The translations under genes and the position numbers were made by a program. The notes below the pieces were generated by a model that was not told where the DNA came from, did no database searches, and worked only from the letters and a program-made list of their open reading frames with translations. Of a stretch of DNA of 64,000 bases, positions 1 through 8,413 are shown one piece after another. The DNA is from Leucobacter aridicollis (GTDB lineage: Bacteria > Actinomycetota > Actinomycetes > Actinomycetales > Microbacteriaceae). The first letter of the stretch is position 1, and the number at the start of each line of letters is the position of its first letter. Where the stretch lies: the NCBI RefSeq assembly GCF_013409595.1, contig NZ_JACCBD010000001.1, positions 868,001-932,000 on the forward strand, written 5' to 3'.

Positions 1-1
1 G

Positions 2-376
2 GCGGTGTTCGACACCCTCGGCTCGATCGTCTCGCAGAACGTGCTCGACGAGGTGGTTGCGCGCGATCTCGTTGAGGTGCTCCCGCTCACGCACATCCGC
101 GGCCGGTCCCTGCACGACGCGTTCGTGATCGTCGATGAGGCGCAGTCGCTCGAGCGCAATGTGCTGCTCACGATGCTCAGCCGGATCGGGCAGCGCTCAC
201 GGGTCGTGCTCACGCACGATGTCGGCCAGCGCGACAACCTGCGCGTGGGCCGGCACGATGGAATCGCGGCGGTCATCGAGAAGCTCAAGGGGCACTCGCT
301 GTTCGGCCACGTCACGCTGACGCGCAGCGAGCGCAGCGATATCGCCGCCCTCGTTACGGAGCTGCTCGACTCGTAG
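2..376 (+). CDS. PhoH family protein, C-terminal part (5' end outside window)
   Basis: The last ~124 residues of a PhoH-type P-loop ATPase are visible; the start lies before the window. The piece carries the Walker B-like stretch [13 protein letters not shown] and the following region ([13 protein letters not shown]), which match the end of the PhoH ATPase domain as found in PIN-PhoH fusion proteins of actinobacteria. Whether an N-terminal PIN domain is present cannot be seen. PhoH proteins are ATPases, and PIN-PhoH members are linked to RNA unwinding and cleavage. The gene ends at a TAG and converges on the GntR regulator through a shared hairpin. Confidence 0.85.
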   Translation, partial: AVFDTLGSIVSQNVLDEVVARDLVEVLPLTHIRGRSLHDAFVIVDEAQSLERNVLLTMLSRIGQRSRVVLTHDVGQRDNLRVGRHDGIAAVIEKLKGHSLFGHVTLTRSERSDIAALVTELLDS

Positions 377-391
377 CGGGGCAGGATCGGG

Positions 392-427
392 GCGGGCCGG
401 CGCTAGCGTGAAGCTGCGCCGGCCCGC
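392..427. terminator. Bidirectional hairpin between phoH-like gene and GntR regulator
   Basis: A 12-bp perfect GC stem (392-403 pairs with 416-427) with a 12-nt loop lies between two convergent genes. One arm is intergenic and the other lies in the last codons of the GntR gene. It has no clear T-tract, as is common in high-GC actinobacteria. Confidence 0.6.
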
Positions 428-1113
428 TCTGCGTGGTCCCAGCGCTCGGTGGCGGCAAGGTTTGCCGAGGCGCTCGCGCCGGCGGCCTCGGAGTCGCGGC
501 GCCGGATCGCCTCCAGCACCTCCTCGTGGCCGCGCGGGTCCTCTCTGCTGAAGCCGTCGCGGGTGATCGCCGACTCGACGGATTCTCGTAGCCGCGGCAG
601 CAGGGCTGCGTAGATCTCGAACAGGATCGGGTTGTGTGCGGCCCGCGCGACCTCCTCGTGGAACGCGGCGTCCGCCTGCGCCCACACGGCGGCGTTCTCG
701 CGCGTCGGCGGCTCCGCGGTCACGAAGGATCGGTACTCGAGCGCCTCCGCGATCCTCGCGATGTCGTCGTCGTCCGCCCGCTCGGCTGCGAGGCGCGCGA
801 GCTGCGGTTCGATGGCGGCGCGGGCCTCGAGCACATCGCCGATCGAGCCGCCCGAGCGGGCGAGCGCCCCGGGAACTTCGCTCCGCGCGGTCACAAACGT
901 CCCGTCGCCGCGGCGCACGTCGAGCATGCCGCTGTACTGCAGCGCCCGGATCGCTTCTCGCAGGGTGCCGCGGGCGACGCCCAAATCCGCGATGAGTTCG
1001 GGCTCGGGCGGGATCCGCTCGCCGACTCGCCAGCGCCCCTCGACGATCTCAGTGCGGAGTCGCTCGACGACCTGGTCGCTCAGCGAGGACTGGCGTATCG
1101 GATCAAGGCTCAT
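403..1113 (-). CDS. GntR/FadR-subfamily transcriptional regulator
   Basis: A predicted DNA-binding repressor. Residues ~8-70 form the GntR winged helix (PPEPELIADLGVARGTLREAIRAL...GTFV). The all-helical C-terminal part (~85-220) resembles the FCD effector domain of the FadR subfamily, with spaced Asp/His residues (ADAAFHEEVARAAHN) that usually hold a metal. An upstream in-frame start at 1137 exists. The ATG at 1113 is preferred because a TATCAT hexamer sits 7 nt before it, giving a leaderless start. It is divergent from the MFS exporter, and a palindrome lies just upstream of its own -10, so it probably regulates itself and the exporter. The effector is unknown. Confidence 0.88.
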   Translation of the reverse strand: MSLDPIRQSSLSDQVVERLRTEIVEGRWRVGERIPPEPELIADLGVARGTLREAIRALQYSGMLDVRRGDGTFVTARSEVPGALARSGGSIGDVLEARAAIEPQLARLAAERADDDDIARIAEALEYRSFVTAEPPTRENAAVWAQADAAFHEEVARAAHNPILFEIYAALLPRLRESVESAITRDGFSREDPRGHEEVLEAIRRRDSEAAGASASANLAATERWDHAERAGAASR

Positions 1114-1128
1114 GTGTGCAATGATAGT

Positions 1129-1148
1129 ACGTCTCAAAGGTTAGACGT
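1129..1148. promoter_or_regulatory. Candidate GntR operator in the divergent promoter region
   Basis: The inverted repeat ACGTCT-N8-AGACGT lies in the 46-bp gap between the GntR gene and the MFS gene. It begins 2 bp upstream of the TATCAT -10 proposed for the regulator. A second TGACGTTT copy overlaps the repeat's right arm. FadR-type regulators bind short palindromes, so this is a likely autoregulatory site, but that is inference from position. Confidence 0.5.
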
Positions 1149-1159
1149 TTGACGTTTGG

Positions 1160-2374
1160 ATGAATATGACCCACTTCTCTGCCCCCGCCCGCCGGCGGCC
1201 CGCGCTCATGCTGATCGCGCTCGTGCTCGTCGCGCTCAACCTGCGCCTGGCGATCACGAGCGCCGCCGCGCTGCTCACGCTGCTCACCGAGAGTGGGGCG
1301 CTGAACTCGGCGACTGTCGTGCTCATTCCAGCGATCCCGACGGCCGTGTTCGCCGTCGCCGGTGTGAGCACCGCGAGGCTCGCCGGACGCTGGGGCGTCG
1401 AGCGGACGGTGGCGGTCGGGCTCGCCGTCCTGAGCGTCGGGCTGCTCATCCGCGCGATCCCGAGCCCGTGGATCGTCGTGCTCGGCACCGTCGTCGCGAC
1501 CGGCGGGCTCGCCGTCGTGAACATCCTCTTGCCCGCCGTCGTCCGCGCGCACTTCGGGCGCAGCATCGGCACGGTGACCACGGTCTACTCGACCGCGATG
1601 TCGCTTGGCGCGGCGACCGCGGCCGCCACCGCCGTTCCGGTCGCGGTCGCCGTCGGCAGCCCGACCGTTGGGCTCGCGGCCTGGGCCGTGCCGGCGCTCA
1701 TCGCTCTCGCCGTGTGGGCAGTCGTGATGCCGATCGCGCGACCCGCGCGCCCCGCGGCCCCCGCGCCCGAGGCTGGGGTACGCCGCGAGCGCGCCGCCTA
1801 CCCTGCCGGAACCTGGCTCCTCGCGAGCTTCTTCGCGATCCAGTCGCTCCTGAGCTACGTCGTCATGGGGTGGCTTCCGACGATCGCGACCGACGCGGGG
1901 CTGTCGCCCGAGCGCGCCGGTCTGTTGCTCGGCATCACGATGGCGGTGGGCGTGCCTGCGACGGTGCTCGTCATGCCGCTTGCGCGCGGCGCCGGCCGGA
2001 TGCGGGTCGGGTTCGCGGTCGTCGGATCCGCGACAACGGCGGGCGTGCTCGGGCTGCTGTTCGCCCCGCTCGCGCTGCCCGAGGTGTGGGCCGGCCTCCT
2101 CGGGCTTGGCATGTGCGCGTTCCCGCTTGCGCTTGCGCTCATCGCGACGATCGGCACTGACGCGGCGGAGTCGGCGCGGGTCTCGACCGCAGTTCAGTCG
2201 ATCGGGTACACCGTCGCGACGCTCGGCCCCCTCGGGGCGGGCGCCCTGCACCAGGCGGCGCAGTCGTGGACGCCCGTGCTCGTGCTGCTCGTCGTCGGCG
2301 CCGCGGCGCAGATCACTGTCGGCGTTGTGCTCACCGGGGTGGTGTGGCGTCGGCGGCCCGGCGGCGACCGGTAG
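1160..2374 (+). CDS. MFS transporter, CynX/NimT family
   Basis: A 404-residue membrane protein with about 12 hydrophobic segments. The N-terminal pattern (LVLVALNLRLAITSAAALL) and the loop between segments 2 and 3 (ARLAGRWGVERTV) fit the CynX/NimT branch of the major facilitator superfamily, whose members move cyanate, 2-nitroimidazole or small organic molecules. It starts 46 bp from the divergent GntR gene with an operator-like palindrome between them, so it is the likely target of that regulator. The substrate cannot be read from sequence. Either ATG at 1160 or the in-frame ATG at 1166 could be the start. Confidence 0.85.
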   Translation: MNMTHFSAPARRRPALMLIALVLVALNLRLAITSAAALLTLLTESGALNSATVVLIPAIPTAVFAVAGVSTARLAGRWGVERTVAVGLAVLSVGLLIRAIPSPWIVVLGTVVATGGLAVVNILLPAVVRAHFGRSIGTVTTVYSTAMSLGAATAAATAVPVAVAVGSPTVGLAAWAVPALIALAVWAVVMPIARPARPAAPAPEAGVRRERAAYPAGTWLLASFFAIQSLLSYVVMGWLPTIATDAGLSPERAGLLLGITMAVGVPATVLVMPLARGAGRMRVGFAVVGSATTAGVLGLLFAPLALPEVWAGLLGLGMCAFPLALALIATIGTDAAESARVSTAVQSIGYTVATLGPLGAGALHQAAQSWTPVLVLLVVGAAAQITVGVVLTGVVWRRRPGGDR

Positions 2375-2441
2375 CGGCCTCGCAACCGGCGCCCGACGCG
2401 GCGCACGCACCGGCGTAACTGGTGTCGAAACCGGCGGGAAC

Positions 2442-2487
2442 GCGTGAGGCGGGGCGCCGGGAGAGTTCCCGACGCCCCGCCTCACGC
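2442..2487. terminator. Bidirectional terminator between MFS and metallophosphoesterase genes
   Basis: A perfect 15-bp GC-rich stem (2442-2456 with 2473-2487) and a 16-nt loop lie between the convergent ends of the MFS transporter and the metallophosphoesterase. Confidence 0.75.
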
Positions 2488-2497
2488 GGCTCCTGCG

Positions 2498-5233
2498 CTA
2501 GCCGATCGTGTGATCAGCCGTCTCTGCGGCGGCGGCGCGGCGGCGCCACAGCAGCAGTCCACCGCCCGCGGCGAGTAGCGCGAGCGTTGCAATGCCGAGC
2601 GGGACGAAGGACGCGCCGCCGGTGGTGGCGATCGATCCTGATCCCTTCCCGCCCGTGCCCGTGGTGCTGTCGCTCGGCGTGGTGCCGGTCTCGCCCGGCT
2701 TCTGGCCGCCGGGATTCTCGCCGCCCGGGTTTTCGCCGCCGGGGTTTTCGCCGCCCGGGTTCTCCCCGCCGGGGTTCTCCCCGCCGGTCTCGGCCGCGGT
2801 GACGGTGAGCGGGGTCGACACTGTCTTGCCGTTCGGCAGCACGGCGACGAGCTCGTGCTCGGTGTCAGTCGGGGTGTTCGCCGGGATCGTCACGGTTGTC
2901 GAGAACGCGCGATCCTCACCGACCTCGACCGACGCGAGCGCGACCGGCTCCGAGTGCAGCTCGAGCGCGATCTTCGAACCGGGCGCGAAGCCCGATCCTG
3001 AGACCTGCAGCTCGCCGCCCTGAGCGACCGATGCCTCGCCGAGCTGCAGCGCCGGGCCGGCGGGAGTCTCGATGCCAGGCTCCGTCACCCACTTCTCGCC
3101 GGTGTCGTACTTGGTGACAGTGAACTCGTCGAAGACCTCGCCGACGGCGGGGACCTCGAAAGCGGCATAGACCGGGCGCTCGGCGGCAGTATCGGTGAGC
3201 TTGAAGCTCTTCGACCCATTCACCTTCTCGGCGACGTACGAGCGGTAGGTGAGCTGGTTCGCAGTGACGTCGATGACCTGGTAGGTCGTGACGCGCTCGC
3301 CGCGGATGACCTGGGTCGCGCCGTTGTTCGTCCAGACGTTCTTTGCTTCGGTCTCGAGGTCGTAGTGCTTTGCGCCCGAGTTCGAGACCGCGTACACCGG
3401 TCCGACGGTCATGCCGCGCGTCTCGGTGGTGTCGTCGTTCTTGTAGCCGCGGCCGTACGTGTGGTCGTGCCCCATGAGCACGAGATCGATGTTGTTCTCC
3501 TCGAAGACGGGGACCCAGTATTCGCGGAGGACGGCCTCGTCGCGGCCCGAGGACGTCGAGTACACGGGCTGGTGGAAGGTGACCACGTTCCACTTCGACG
3601 GGCTCTCCTTGAGCACGAAGTCGAGCCAGGCGGCCTGGTACTCGGTCCACAGGGCCTGGACCTTCGTGCTCGGGCACTCGGCGCCCGTGCAACCGGGGAG
3701 GTTCGCGGGCTTCAGGAACGTGGTGTCGCGTGTGGCGTTCAGCGTGATGAATCGGACGCCCTGGTAGTCGGTGTAGTACACGGTCTCGGCCGCGAAGTCT
3801 GCCCAGTGCTCGAAGTATGCGGCGTACTGGCGTGCGACGTCAGAGTCGCCCTGCGCGCGGCCAGCGAGCTCACCGATCGTCTCGGTGGACGGCTGGTTGA
3901 GCGGGTACTCAAAGTGGGCCTTCCACGAGGCGAGCGTCTTATCGCCCGAGTACTCGTGGTTGCCCGGCGCGGCCATGACGTTCGTGCTCGTCGCCGAGCG
4001 CTCCATGCCCTTGAACCAGTTCAGCCACTCGGTGTCATTGCTGCCGGTGTTGATGAGGTCGCCGGCGTGCACCGAACCAATGGAGCGAGGCGCCTTGGCC
4101 TCGGCCTGCTCGACGACGGCGGGCCAGGTGGTGTCGAGGCCGATCTGTGCGTCGCCGTAGTAGACGAACTGGAAGTCGGTCGCGCCCGGGGTCTCGGTGG
4201 TGAACCTGTACCACTCGCTCATGCTGCCCTCGGTCCCGACGCGGTAGCGGTACGCGGTTGCGGGGGCGAGGTCGGTGACTGTCGCCGAGAAGTGCTCCTT
4301 CGCGTTGCCGTTCACGGCGCCAACCGCGCGCGCATCGACGACGCGGGTGTCGCCGCCAGCAGCGAGCCCGATCTCGACCGCACCGCTCTTGTGCGTCTCA
4401 TCGCCAGCGAGCCACGAGAACGACTGCGACGTCGCCGGAGTCTCGGTCGGCGTCAGGATCACGCGCGTCGGAGCGGCGACCACCGGATCGGTGCCGCCAC
4501 CCTCATCGGTCTTGGGTGAGAGCTGCAGCTTCGTCATGTCGAAGTACGCGTCGGACGAGGTCTCGCGATCCTGGTAGACGGCCACCGCGATCGTGTTCGT
4601 GCCGTCCTGCAGCAGCGCCGGGTCGACAGTGAAGTCGGACACGACAGGGTCGCCCTTGCTTTCGCCCGCGTACTGCAGGTTCGTGGGCGACGCGTCATCG
4701 ACTCGGGCATCGAGGAAACCGGCGACCTTCTGGCCGTTGACGAACACTCTGGCCGCGTCGTCGTGGATGATCGACGCGGAGACCGCATCAACCTCGCTCG
4801 CGACGCCGGCCTCGAGCTCGATCGTTGTGCGGAAGAAGTAGGTCGGAACCGTGTTCTTCGAGTCGCCGTCGATGTAGTGGGCGAGCTTGGTCGCGGGCAT
4901 GTAGGGGCCGACCGCGGCGAGCTCGTTCTTCTTTACGCCGAAACCGCTCGCGGCAGTTGGCCACGCCGAGTCATCGTACCCGGGGGCCGTCCAGGCGTTG
5001 CGGTCGGCGTTGCCCGCGGCCGGGTCGACGTTGGTGTCGAGGTACTTCCAAGCGGTGCCGGTGGAGACGAGGGAGGCGGCGGGGACGACCGGGACGGCGG
5101 CCGTCTCGGCGGCCGCGGTTGTCGCCGAAGCGGGGCTCGCGAGTGGGATGGCAAGGCCGGAGCCGACGAGCGCGGCGAGCGCGAACGCCGTCGCTCCTCT
5201 GCGTAGTCGGGGCGGGCGAGCGGGGTTCGTCAT
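2498..5233 (-). CDS. Secreted, wall- or membrane-anchored metallophosphoesterase with purple acid phosphatase-like N-terminal domain
   Basis: A 911-residue exported protein. Residues 1-38 are a signal peptide (RRGATAF, hydrophobic core, ASPASA). Residues ~50-240 look like a beta-rich galactose-binding-type module. Residues ~255-347 form an Fn3-like purple acid phosphatase N-terminal domain. Residues ~352-620 are the calcineurin-type phosphoesterase, with metal motifs YYGDAQIG, GDLINTG, GNHEY, TFHQPVY and GHDHTYGR. A C-terminal Ig-like region is followed by a GGENP repeat linker, an IATTG pentapeptide, a membrane segment and an Arg cluster. That tail resembles the LAXTG-type sortase E signal. 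It probably releases phosphate from organic phosphates outside the cell; the substrate is unknown. Confidence 0.9.
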   Translation of the reverse strand: MTNPARPPRLRRGATAFALAALVGSGLAIPLASPASATTAAAETAAVPVVPAASLVSTGTAWKYLDTNVDPAAGNADRNAWTAPGYDDSAWPTAASGFGVKKNELAAVGPYMPATKLAHYIDGDSKNTVPTYFFRTTIELEAGVASEVDAVSASIIHDDAARVFVNGQKVAGFLDARVDDASPTNLQYAGESKGDPVVSDFTVDPALLQDGTNTIAVAVYQDRETSSDAYFDMTKLQLSPKTDEGGGTDPVVAAPTRVILTPTETPATSQSFSWLAGDETHKSGAVEIGLAAGGDTRVVDARAVGAVNGNAKEHFSATVTDLAPATAYRYRVGTEGSMSEWYRFTTETPGATDFQFVYYGDAQIGLDTTWPAVVEQAEAKAPRSIGSVHAGDLINTGSNDTEWLNWFKGMERSATSTNVMAAPGNHEYSGDKTLASWKAHFEYPLNQPSTETIGELAGRAQGDSDVARQYAAYFEHWADFAAETVYYTDYQGVRFITLNATRDTTFLKPANLPGCTGAECPSTKVQALWTEYQAAWLDFVLKESPSKWNVVTFHQPVYSTSSGRDEAVLREYWVPVFEENNIDLVLMGHDHTYGRGYKNDDTTETRGMTVGPVYAVSNSGAKHYDLETEAKNVWTNNGATQVIRGERVTTYQVIDVTANQLTYRSYVAEKVNGSKSFKLTDTAAERPVYAAFEVPAVGEVFDEFTVTKYDTGEKWVTEPGIETPAGPALQLGEASVAQGGELQVSGSGFAPGSKIALELHSEPVALASVEVGEDRAFSTTVTIPANTPTDTEHELVAVLPNGKTVSTPLTVTAAETGGENPGGENPGGENPGGENPGGENPGGQKPGETGTTPSDSTTGTGGKGSGSIATTGGASFVPLGIATLALLAAGGGLLLWRRRAAAAETADHTIG
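2705..2779 (-). repeat. 15-bp tandem repeat encoding a GGENP linker
   Basis: Five imperfect 15-bp units in the metallophosphoesterase gene encode repeated Gly-Gly-Glu-Asn-Pro. They make a flexible linker just before the C-terminal anchor. In-frame 15-bp units allow copy number to change without a frameshift. Confidence 0.85.
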
Positions 5234-5267
5234 ATCGTTCCTTCAGACTCGATTGCGGCACGTGTAT

Positions 5268-5286
5268 GGGCGCCCGCAGGGCGCCC
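5268..5286 (-). terminator. Compact GC hairpin downstream of the TRIC-type gene
   Basis: GGGCGCCC on each side of a 3-nt loop, in the gap between the TRIC-type gene and the metallophosphoesterase on the same strand. It probably ends the upstream transcript before the phosphoesterase promoter. There is no T-tract. Confidence 0.5.
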
Positions 5287-5395
5287 TCAACTACACAACC
5301 GAACCCGAATGGCCCCGGGGTCGCCCGGCGGTAGCCGGTTCGCGACGTCGAGGTGCACGGCAGATGAACGTGCGGGGCAGGCTGGGGTGCGCGAG

Positions 5396-6178
5396 CTATG
5401 GGCGGGCCGGCTGGCGTGCGCCGCCCGGCTCGTCATCCTCGTCGTCTTCGTCGTCTGGGTCTGGGGCGATGTCGGGGAGCACGATCACGCCGGTCTGCAG
5501 CGCCTCGTCGATCACAGCCTCGACCTGGCGCTGGCGGCGCAGCTGGATACGGCTGAGCGCGCGCTGCTCGGGAAGGCTCCACCCGAATCGAATGGCGAGG
5601 AGGCGCAGCAGCGTCGTCACGACGACGCAGACGACGCCGGCGATGAGCACGGGGGCGCCGAACTGCAGCATGACGAGCAGCACGACGATTCCGCCCATCG
5701 ACGCGACCGCATAGAACGAGCCGACGTGCATGAGCGCGATCGGGATGTTCAGGATCATGTCTCGCAGCACACCGCCGCCGACCGCGGAGACCGTGCCAAT
5801 GAACAGCGCGGGCAGGACGGGAAGTCCGAGCGCGAGCGCCTTCGTCGCGCCGATCGCGCCGAACATTCCAATGCTCACCGCGTCGAGCAGGGTGACGACC
5901 GGATCCACCTTATGGAACAGGCGCGGCACGAGCATGCCAACGAAGGCAGCCAGCGTCGCGGTCAGCAGGTACCAGTTGATCGAGAACGCGGCCGTGGTCG
6001 TGTTCAGCAGGATATCGCGCAGGAAGCCCCCGCCAATCCCGGAAGCGATGCCGACGAGTGCGACCCCGAGCAGGTCGAGCCGCTTGAAGCCGGCCGCGAA
6101 GAGGGCGCCCTGGAGGCTGCCGACGCCGACGGCCGTGAGTTCGGCCCAGAGGGGAAGCGTGAAGGTTTCGTCAAGCAC
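5396..6178 (-). CDS. TRIC/YadS-type (UPF0126) membrane protein
   Basis: A 260-residue protein with about seven membrane segments built as an internal duplication. The paired signature appears as GIGGGFLRD (residues ~48-55) and AVGGGVLRD (~133-140), the hallmark of the UPF0126/YadS family, which is structurally related to trimeric intracellular cation channels. Cation or glycine transport roles have been proposed for bacterial members. The C-terminus ends in an acidic Asp/Glu tail. The GTG start at 6178 follows a CGGGAG ribosome site and lies 4 nt after the TPR gene, so the two are co-transcribed. Family assignment is firm; function is not. Confidence 0.85.
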   Translation of the reverse strand: MLDETFTLPLWAELTAVGVGSLQGALFAAGFKRLDLLGVALVGIASGIGGGFLRDILLNTTTAAFSINWYLLTATLAAFVGMLVPRLFHKVDPVVTLLDAVSIGMFGAIGATKALALGLPVLPALFIGTVSAVGGGVLRDMILNIPIALMHVGSFYAVASMGGIVVLLVMLQFGAPVLIAGVVCVVVTTLLRLLAIRFGWSLPEQRALSRIQLRRQRQVEAVIDEALQTGVIVLPDIAPDPDDEDDEDDEPGGARQPARP

Positions 6179-6182
6179 CCGA

Positions 6183-6707
6183 CTATTCTCCCGTATCGCC
6201 GGTGCGGAGCTGCGCAGCGTAACCGGTGAGCGAGCGCTGATACTTCGGCAGCGTCGGGATGAGCGCCTCGAGCAACACTGCGACGGCCTCCGTGGAGCGG
6301 CCGGCTGCGTGCAGCGCGAGCGCGTGGAAGGCATCGGGCGACGCGCCGAGCTCCTCGTGTCGAGTCGTCGTCTCGAGGACCCGCACGGCCTCGTCGGTGC
6401 GGCCGAGGACTCGCAGCGTCGACGCGTACTGCACGTCGAGCTCCGCCCGCGGCAGACCGGCGAGGCCGAGGGCGATTGCGCGCTCATAGAGTTCGGCGGC
6501 GCGCTCTTCATGTCCGGCGGAGTCGTGGGCGCCGCCAAGCTCAAAGGGGCCGCGCGGGTCTGATTCGGGGAGCTCGGCCGCGAGCGCCGCAATGCGCTCG
6601 AGCACCTCCTCCTCGGTGGCGCTGGCGTCACCCCAGACGCGGTCGACCCGTACCTGCCAGGTGTCGGCGGGGCTGGCGGCGGAGCGGGCTGAGGCGTCGG
6701 CGGTCAT
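6183..6707 (-). CDS. Small tetratricopeptide-repeat protein
   Basis: A 174-residue soluble protein made of helix pairs with TPR spacing (AAELYERAIALGL, YASTLRVLGRTDEAVRVLE, FHALALHAAGRSTEAVAVLLEAL). It matches the short actinobacterial tetratrico-peptide proteins usually annotated as hypothetical. The ATG at 6707 is preferred over an in-frame start at 6773 because TACGCT ends 6 nt upstream, giving a leaderless start. It is the first gene of an operon with the TRIC-type gene. It is probably a protein-protein interaction scaffold; no partner is evident. Confidence 0.8.
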   Translation of the reverse strand: MTADASARSAASPADTWQVRVDRVWGDASATEEEVLERIAALAAELPESDPRGPFELGGAHDSAGHEERAAELYERAIALGLAGLPRAELDVQYASTLRVLGRTDEAVRVLETTTRHEELGASPDAFHALALHAAGRSTEAVAVLLEALIPTLPKYQRSLTGYAAQLRTGDTGE

Positions 6708-6768
6708 GAAGCCAGCGTAACGCGGGCGCTGGCGGCGCGCCCCGCCCGGCACCCTGTCGAGCCGAAAC

Positions 6769-6834
6769 CGCATCTACCTTCCGAGATCGGTCCGCACATT
6801 TCGGAACTGCGGTCGGTCTCGGAGGACAGATGCG
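6769..6834. repeat. Imperfect 66-bp intergenic palindrome
   Basis: Two ~27-nt arms match with a few mismatches around an ~11-nt loop, in the gap upstream of the TPR gene. The outer arms CGCATCT/AGATGCG and the inner TCCGAGA/TCTCGG pair well. It is not a normal terminator because the neighbouring gene starts here. It may be a dispersed intergenic repeat. Confidence 0.5.
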
Positions 6835-6913
6835 TGCTCGGCAACCCCCAGCATGGCCGCACGAACGCGTTCCTCTCGAAGGTGCTGTAGCGGCCCGATA
6901 CCGGGGAGACGCG

Positions 6914-6955
6914 AAAGCGGCTCGGGATCCGATGTGGATCCCGAGCCGCTTTTTT
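6914..6955. terminator. Strong bidirectional terminator downstream of fumC
   Basis: A 14-bp stem AGCGGCTCGGGATC/GATCCCGAGCCGCT has a T run on the plus side and a shorter A run on the other, so it can stop transcription both ways. It lies 15 bp after the fumC stop. Confidence 0.85.
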
Positions 6956-6969
6956 GCGCGCTGTGCGAA

Positions 6970-8376
6970 CTACTTCGCGACGCCCGGGTGGGTCATCGAG
7001 AGCAGATCGAGTGCCTTGTCGAGGTCAGCCTCGGTGACCTCGCCGCGCTCGACGTAGCCGAGGTCGATGACCGCCTCGCGCACCGTGATGCCGGCGGCGA
7101 CCGAGTGCTTCGCGATCTTCGCGGCAGCCTCGTACCCGATGAGGCGGTTGAGCGGAGTGACTGTCGAGGGGCTCATGCCCGCGAGGGTCTCCATGCGCTC
7201 GATGTTTGCCTCGAGCCCGGCGACGGTCTTGTCGGCGAAGACGCGCGAGACGTTCGCCAGCAGGCGGATCGACTCGAGCAGGGCCGTGCCCATCACCGGG
7301 ATCATCACGTTGAGCTCGAAGTTGCCGCGAGCGCCGCCCCAGGCGATGGTCGCGTCGTTGCCGATCACGCGAGCGCAGACCATGAGGGTCGCCTCGGGGA
7401 TGACAGGGTTGACCTTGCCAGGCATGATCGACGAGCCGGGCTGCAGATCGGGAATGTGGAGCTCACCGAAACCGGTGTTCGGGCCCGAACCCATCCAGCG
7501 GACGTCCTCTGCGATCTTCGTGAGCGAGACGGCGATGGTACGCAGCGCGCCCGAGGCCTCGACGAGGCCGTCGCGGTTGGCCTGTGCCTCGAAGTGGTTA
7601 CGCGCCTCGGTGATCGGCAGTCCGCTCGACGCGGCGATCTCGGCGATGACCTTCTCGGGGAAGCCGAGCGGGGTGTTGATGCCGGTGCCGACAGCGGTGC
7701 CGCCCTGCGGGACCTCTGCGACGCGAGGGAGTGCGGCGTCGATGCGCTCGATGCCGTAACGGATCTGCGCGGCGTAGCCGCCGAACTCCTGGCCGAGGGT
7801 GACGGGGGTTGCGTCCATGAGGTGGGTGCGGCCCGGCTTCACGGCCGACTTCCACAGCTCGGCCTTCTCCTCGAGCGCCTCGGCGAGGTGCGCGAGCGAC
7901 GGCTTGAGCTGCTCGATGAGCGCGCCGGTGACCGCAACGTGCACCGAGGTCGGGAAGACGTCGTTCGACGACTGCGAGGCGTTCACGTGGTCGTTCGGGT
8001 GAACGGGAGCGCCGAGGTGCTTGGTTGCGAGGCTCGCGAGGACCTCGTTCATGTTCATGTTCGACGAGGTGCCAGAGCCGGTCTGGTACGTGTCCACGGG
8101 GAACTGGTCGTGGTGTGCGCCACCGATGACCTCGTCGGCCGCAGCGACGATCGCCTTCGCAATGTCTGCGTCGAGAATGCCGAGGTCGGCGTTTGCCATC
8201 GCCGCCGCGCGCTTGATGCGCGCGAGCGCGACGATCTGAGCGGGCTCGAGGCCCTTGCCCGAGATCGGGAAGTTCTCGACAGCGCGCTGCGTCTGCGCTG
8301 CGTAGATCGCGGACTTCGGTACGCGTACCTCGCCCATGGTGTCGTGCTCGATGCGGTACTCGATCTCTTCAGTCAC
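6970..8376 (-). CDS. fumC: Class II fumarate hydratase
   Basis: Interconverts fumarate and L-malate in the TCA cycle without an iron-sulfur cluster. The 468-residue protein has the full class II pattern: [11 protein letters not shown] at the start, the substrate loop [21 protein letters not shown], and the fumarase/aspartase signature [11 protein letters not shown]. The length is standard. The GTG start at 8376 has an AAAGGA ribosome site. A terminator follows. A carbonic anhydrase gene lies 37 bp upstream on the same strand, so shared transcription is possible. Confidence 0.97.
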   Translation of the reverse strand: MTEEIEYRIEHDTMGEVRVPKSAIYAAQTQRAVENFPISGKGLEPAQIVALARIKRAAAMANADLGILDADIAKAIVAAADEVIGGAHHDQFPVDTYQTGSGTSSNMNMNEVLASLATKHLGAPVHPNDHVNASQSSNDVFPTSVHVAVTGALIEQLKPSLAHLAEALEEKAELWKSAVKPGRTHLMDATPVTLGQEFGGYAAQIRYGIERIDAALPRVAEVPQGGTAVGTGINTPLGFPEKVIAEIAASSGLPITEARNHFEAQANRDGLVEASGALRTIAVSLTKIAEDVRWMGSGPNTGFGELHIPDLQPGSSIMPGKVNPVIPEATLMVCARVIGNDATIAWGGARGNFELNVMIPVMGTALLESIRLLANVSRVFADKTVAGLEANIERMETLAGMSPSTVTPLNRLIGYEAAAKIAKHSVAAGITVREAVIDLGYVERGEVTEADLDKALDLLSMTHPGVAK

Positions 8377-8413
8377 AGTTGTCCTTTGCTAATGGGGTGT
8401 TGATGAGGATGTG

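Noticed and set aside
1103..2485. 460-codon minus-strand frame opposite the MFS transporter
   Set aside because: Arg/His/Asp-rich shadow of a real membrane protein; no domain or start signal.
2705..2779. Possible CRISPR-like array
   Set aside because: Units are contiguous 15-bp coding repeats with no spacers. No CRISPR array was seen anywhere in the window.
3365..4519. 384-codon plus-strand frame opposite the metallophosphoesterase
   Set aside because: Composition is that of a complementary-strand shadow in high-GC DNA; the minus strand has full phosphoesterase motifs.
6853..8403. 516-codon plus-strand frame covering fumC
   Set aside because: Mirror of a certain fumC gene on the minus strand.
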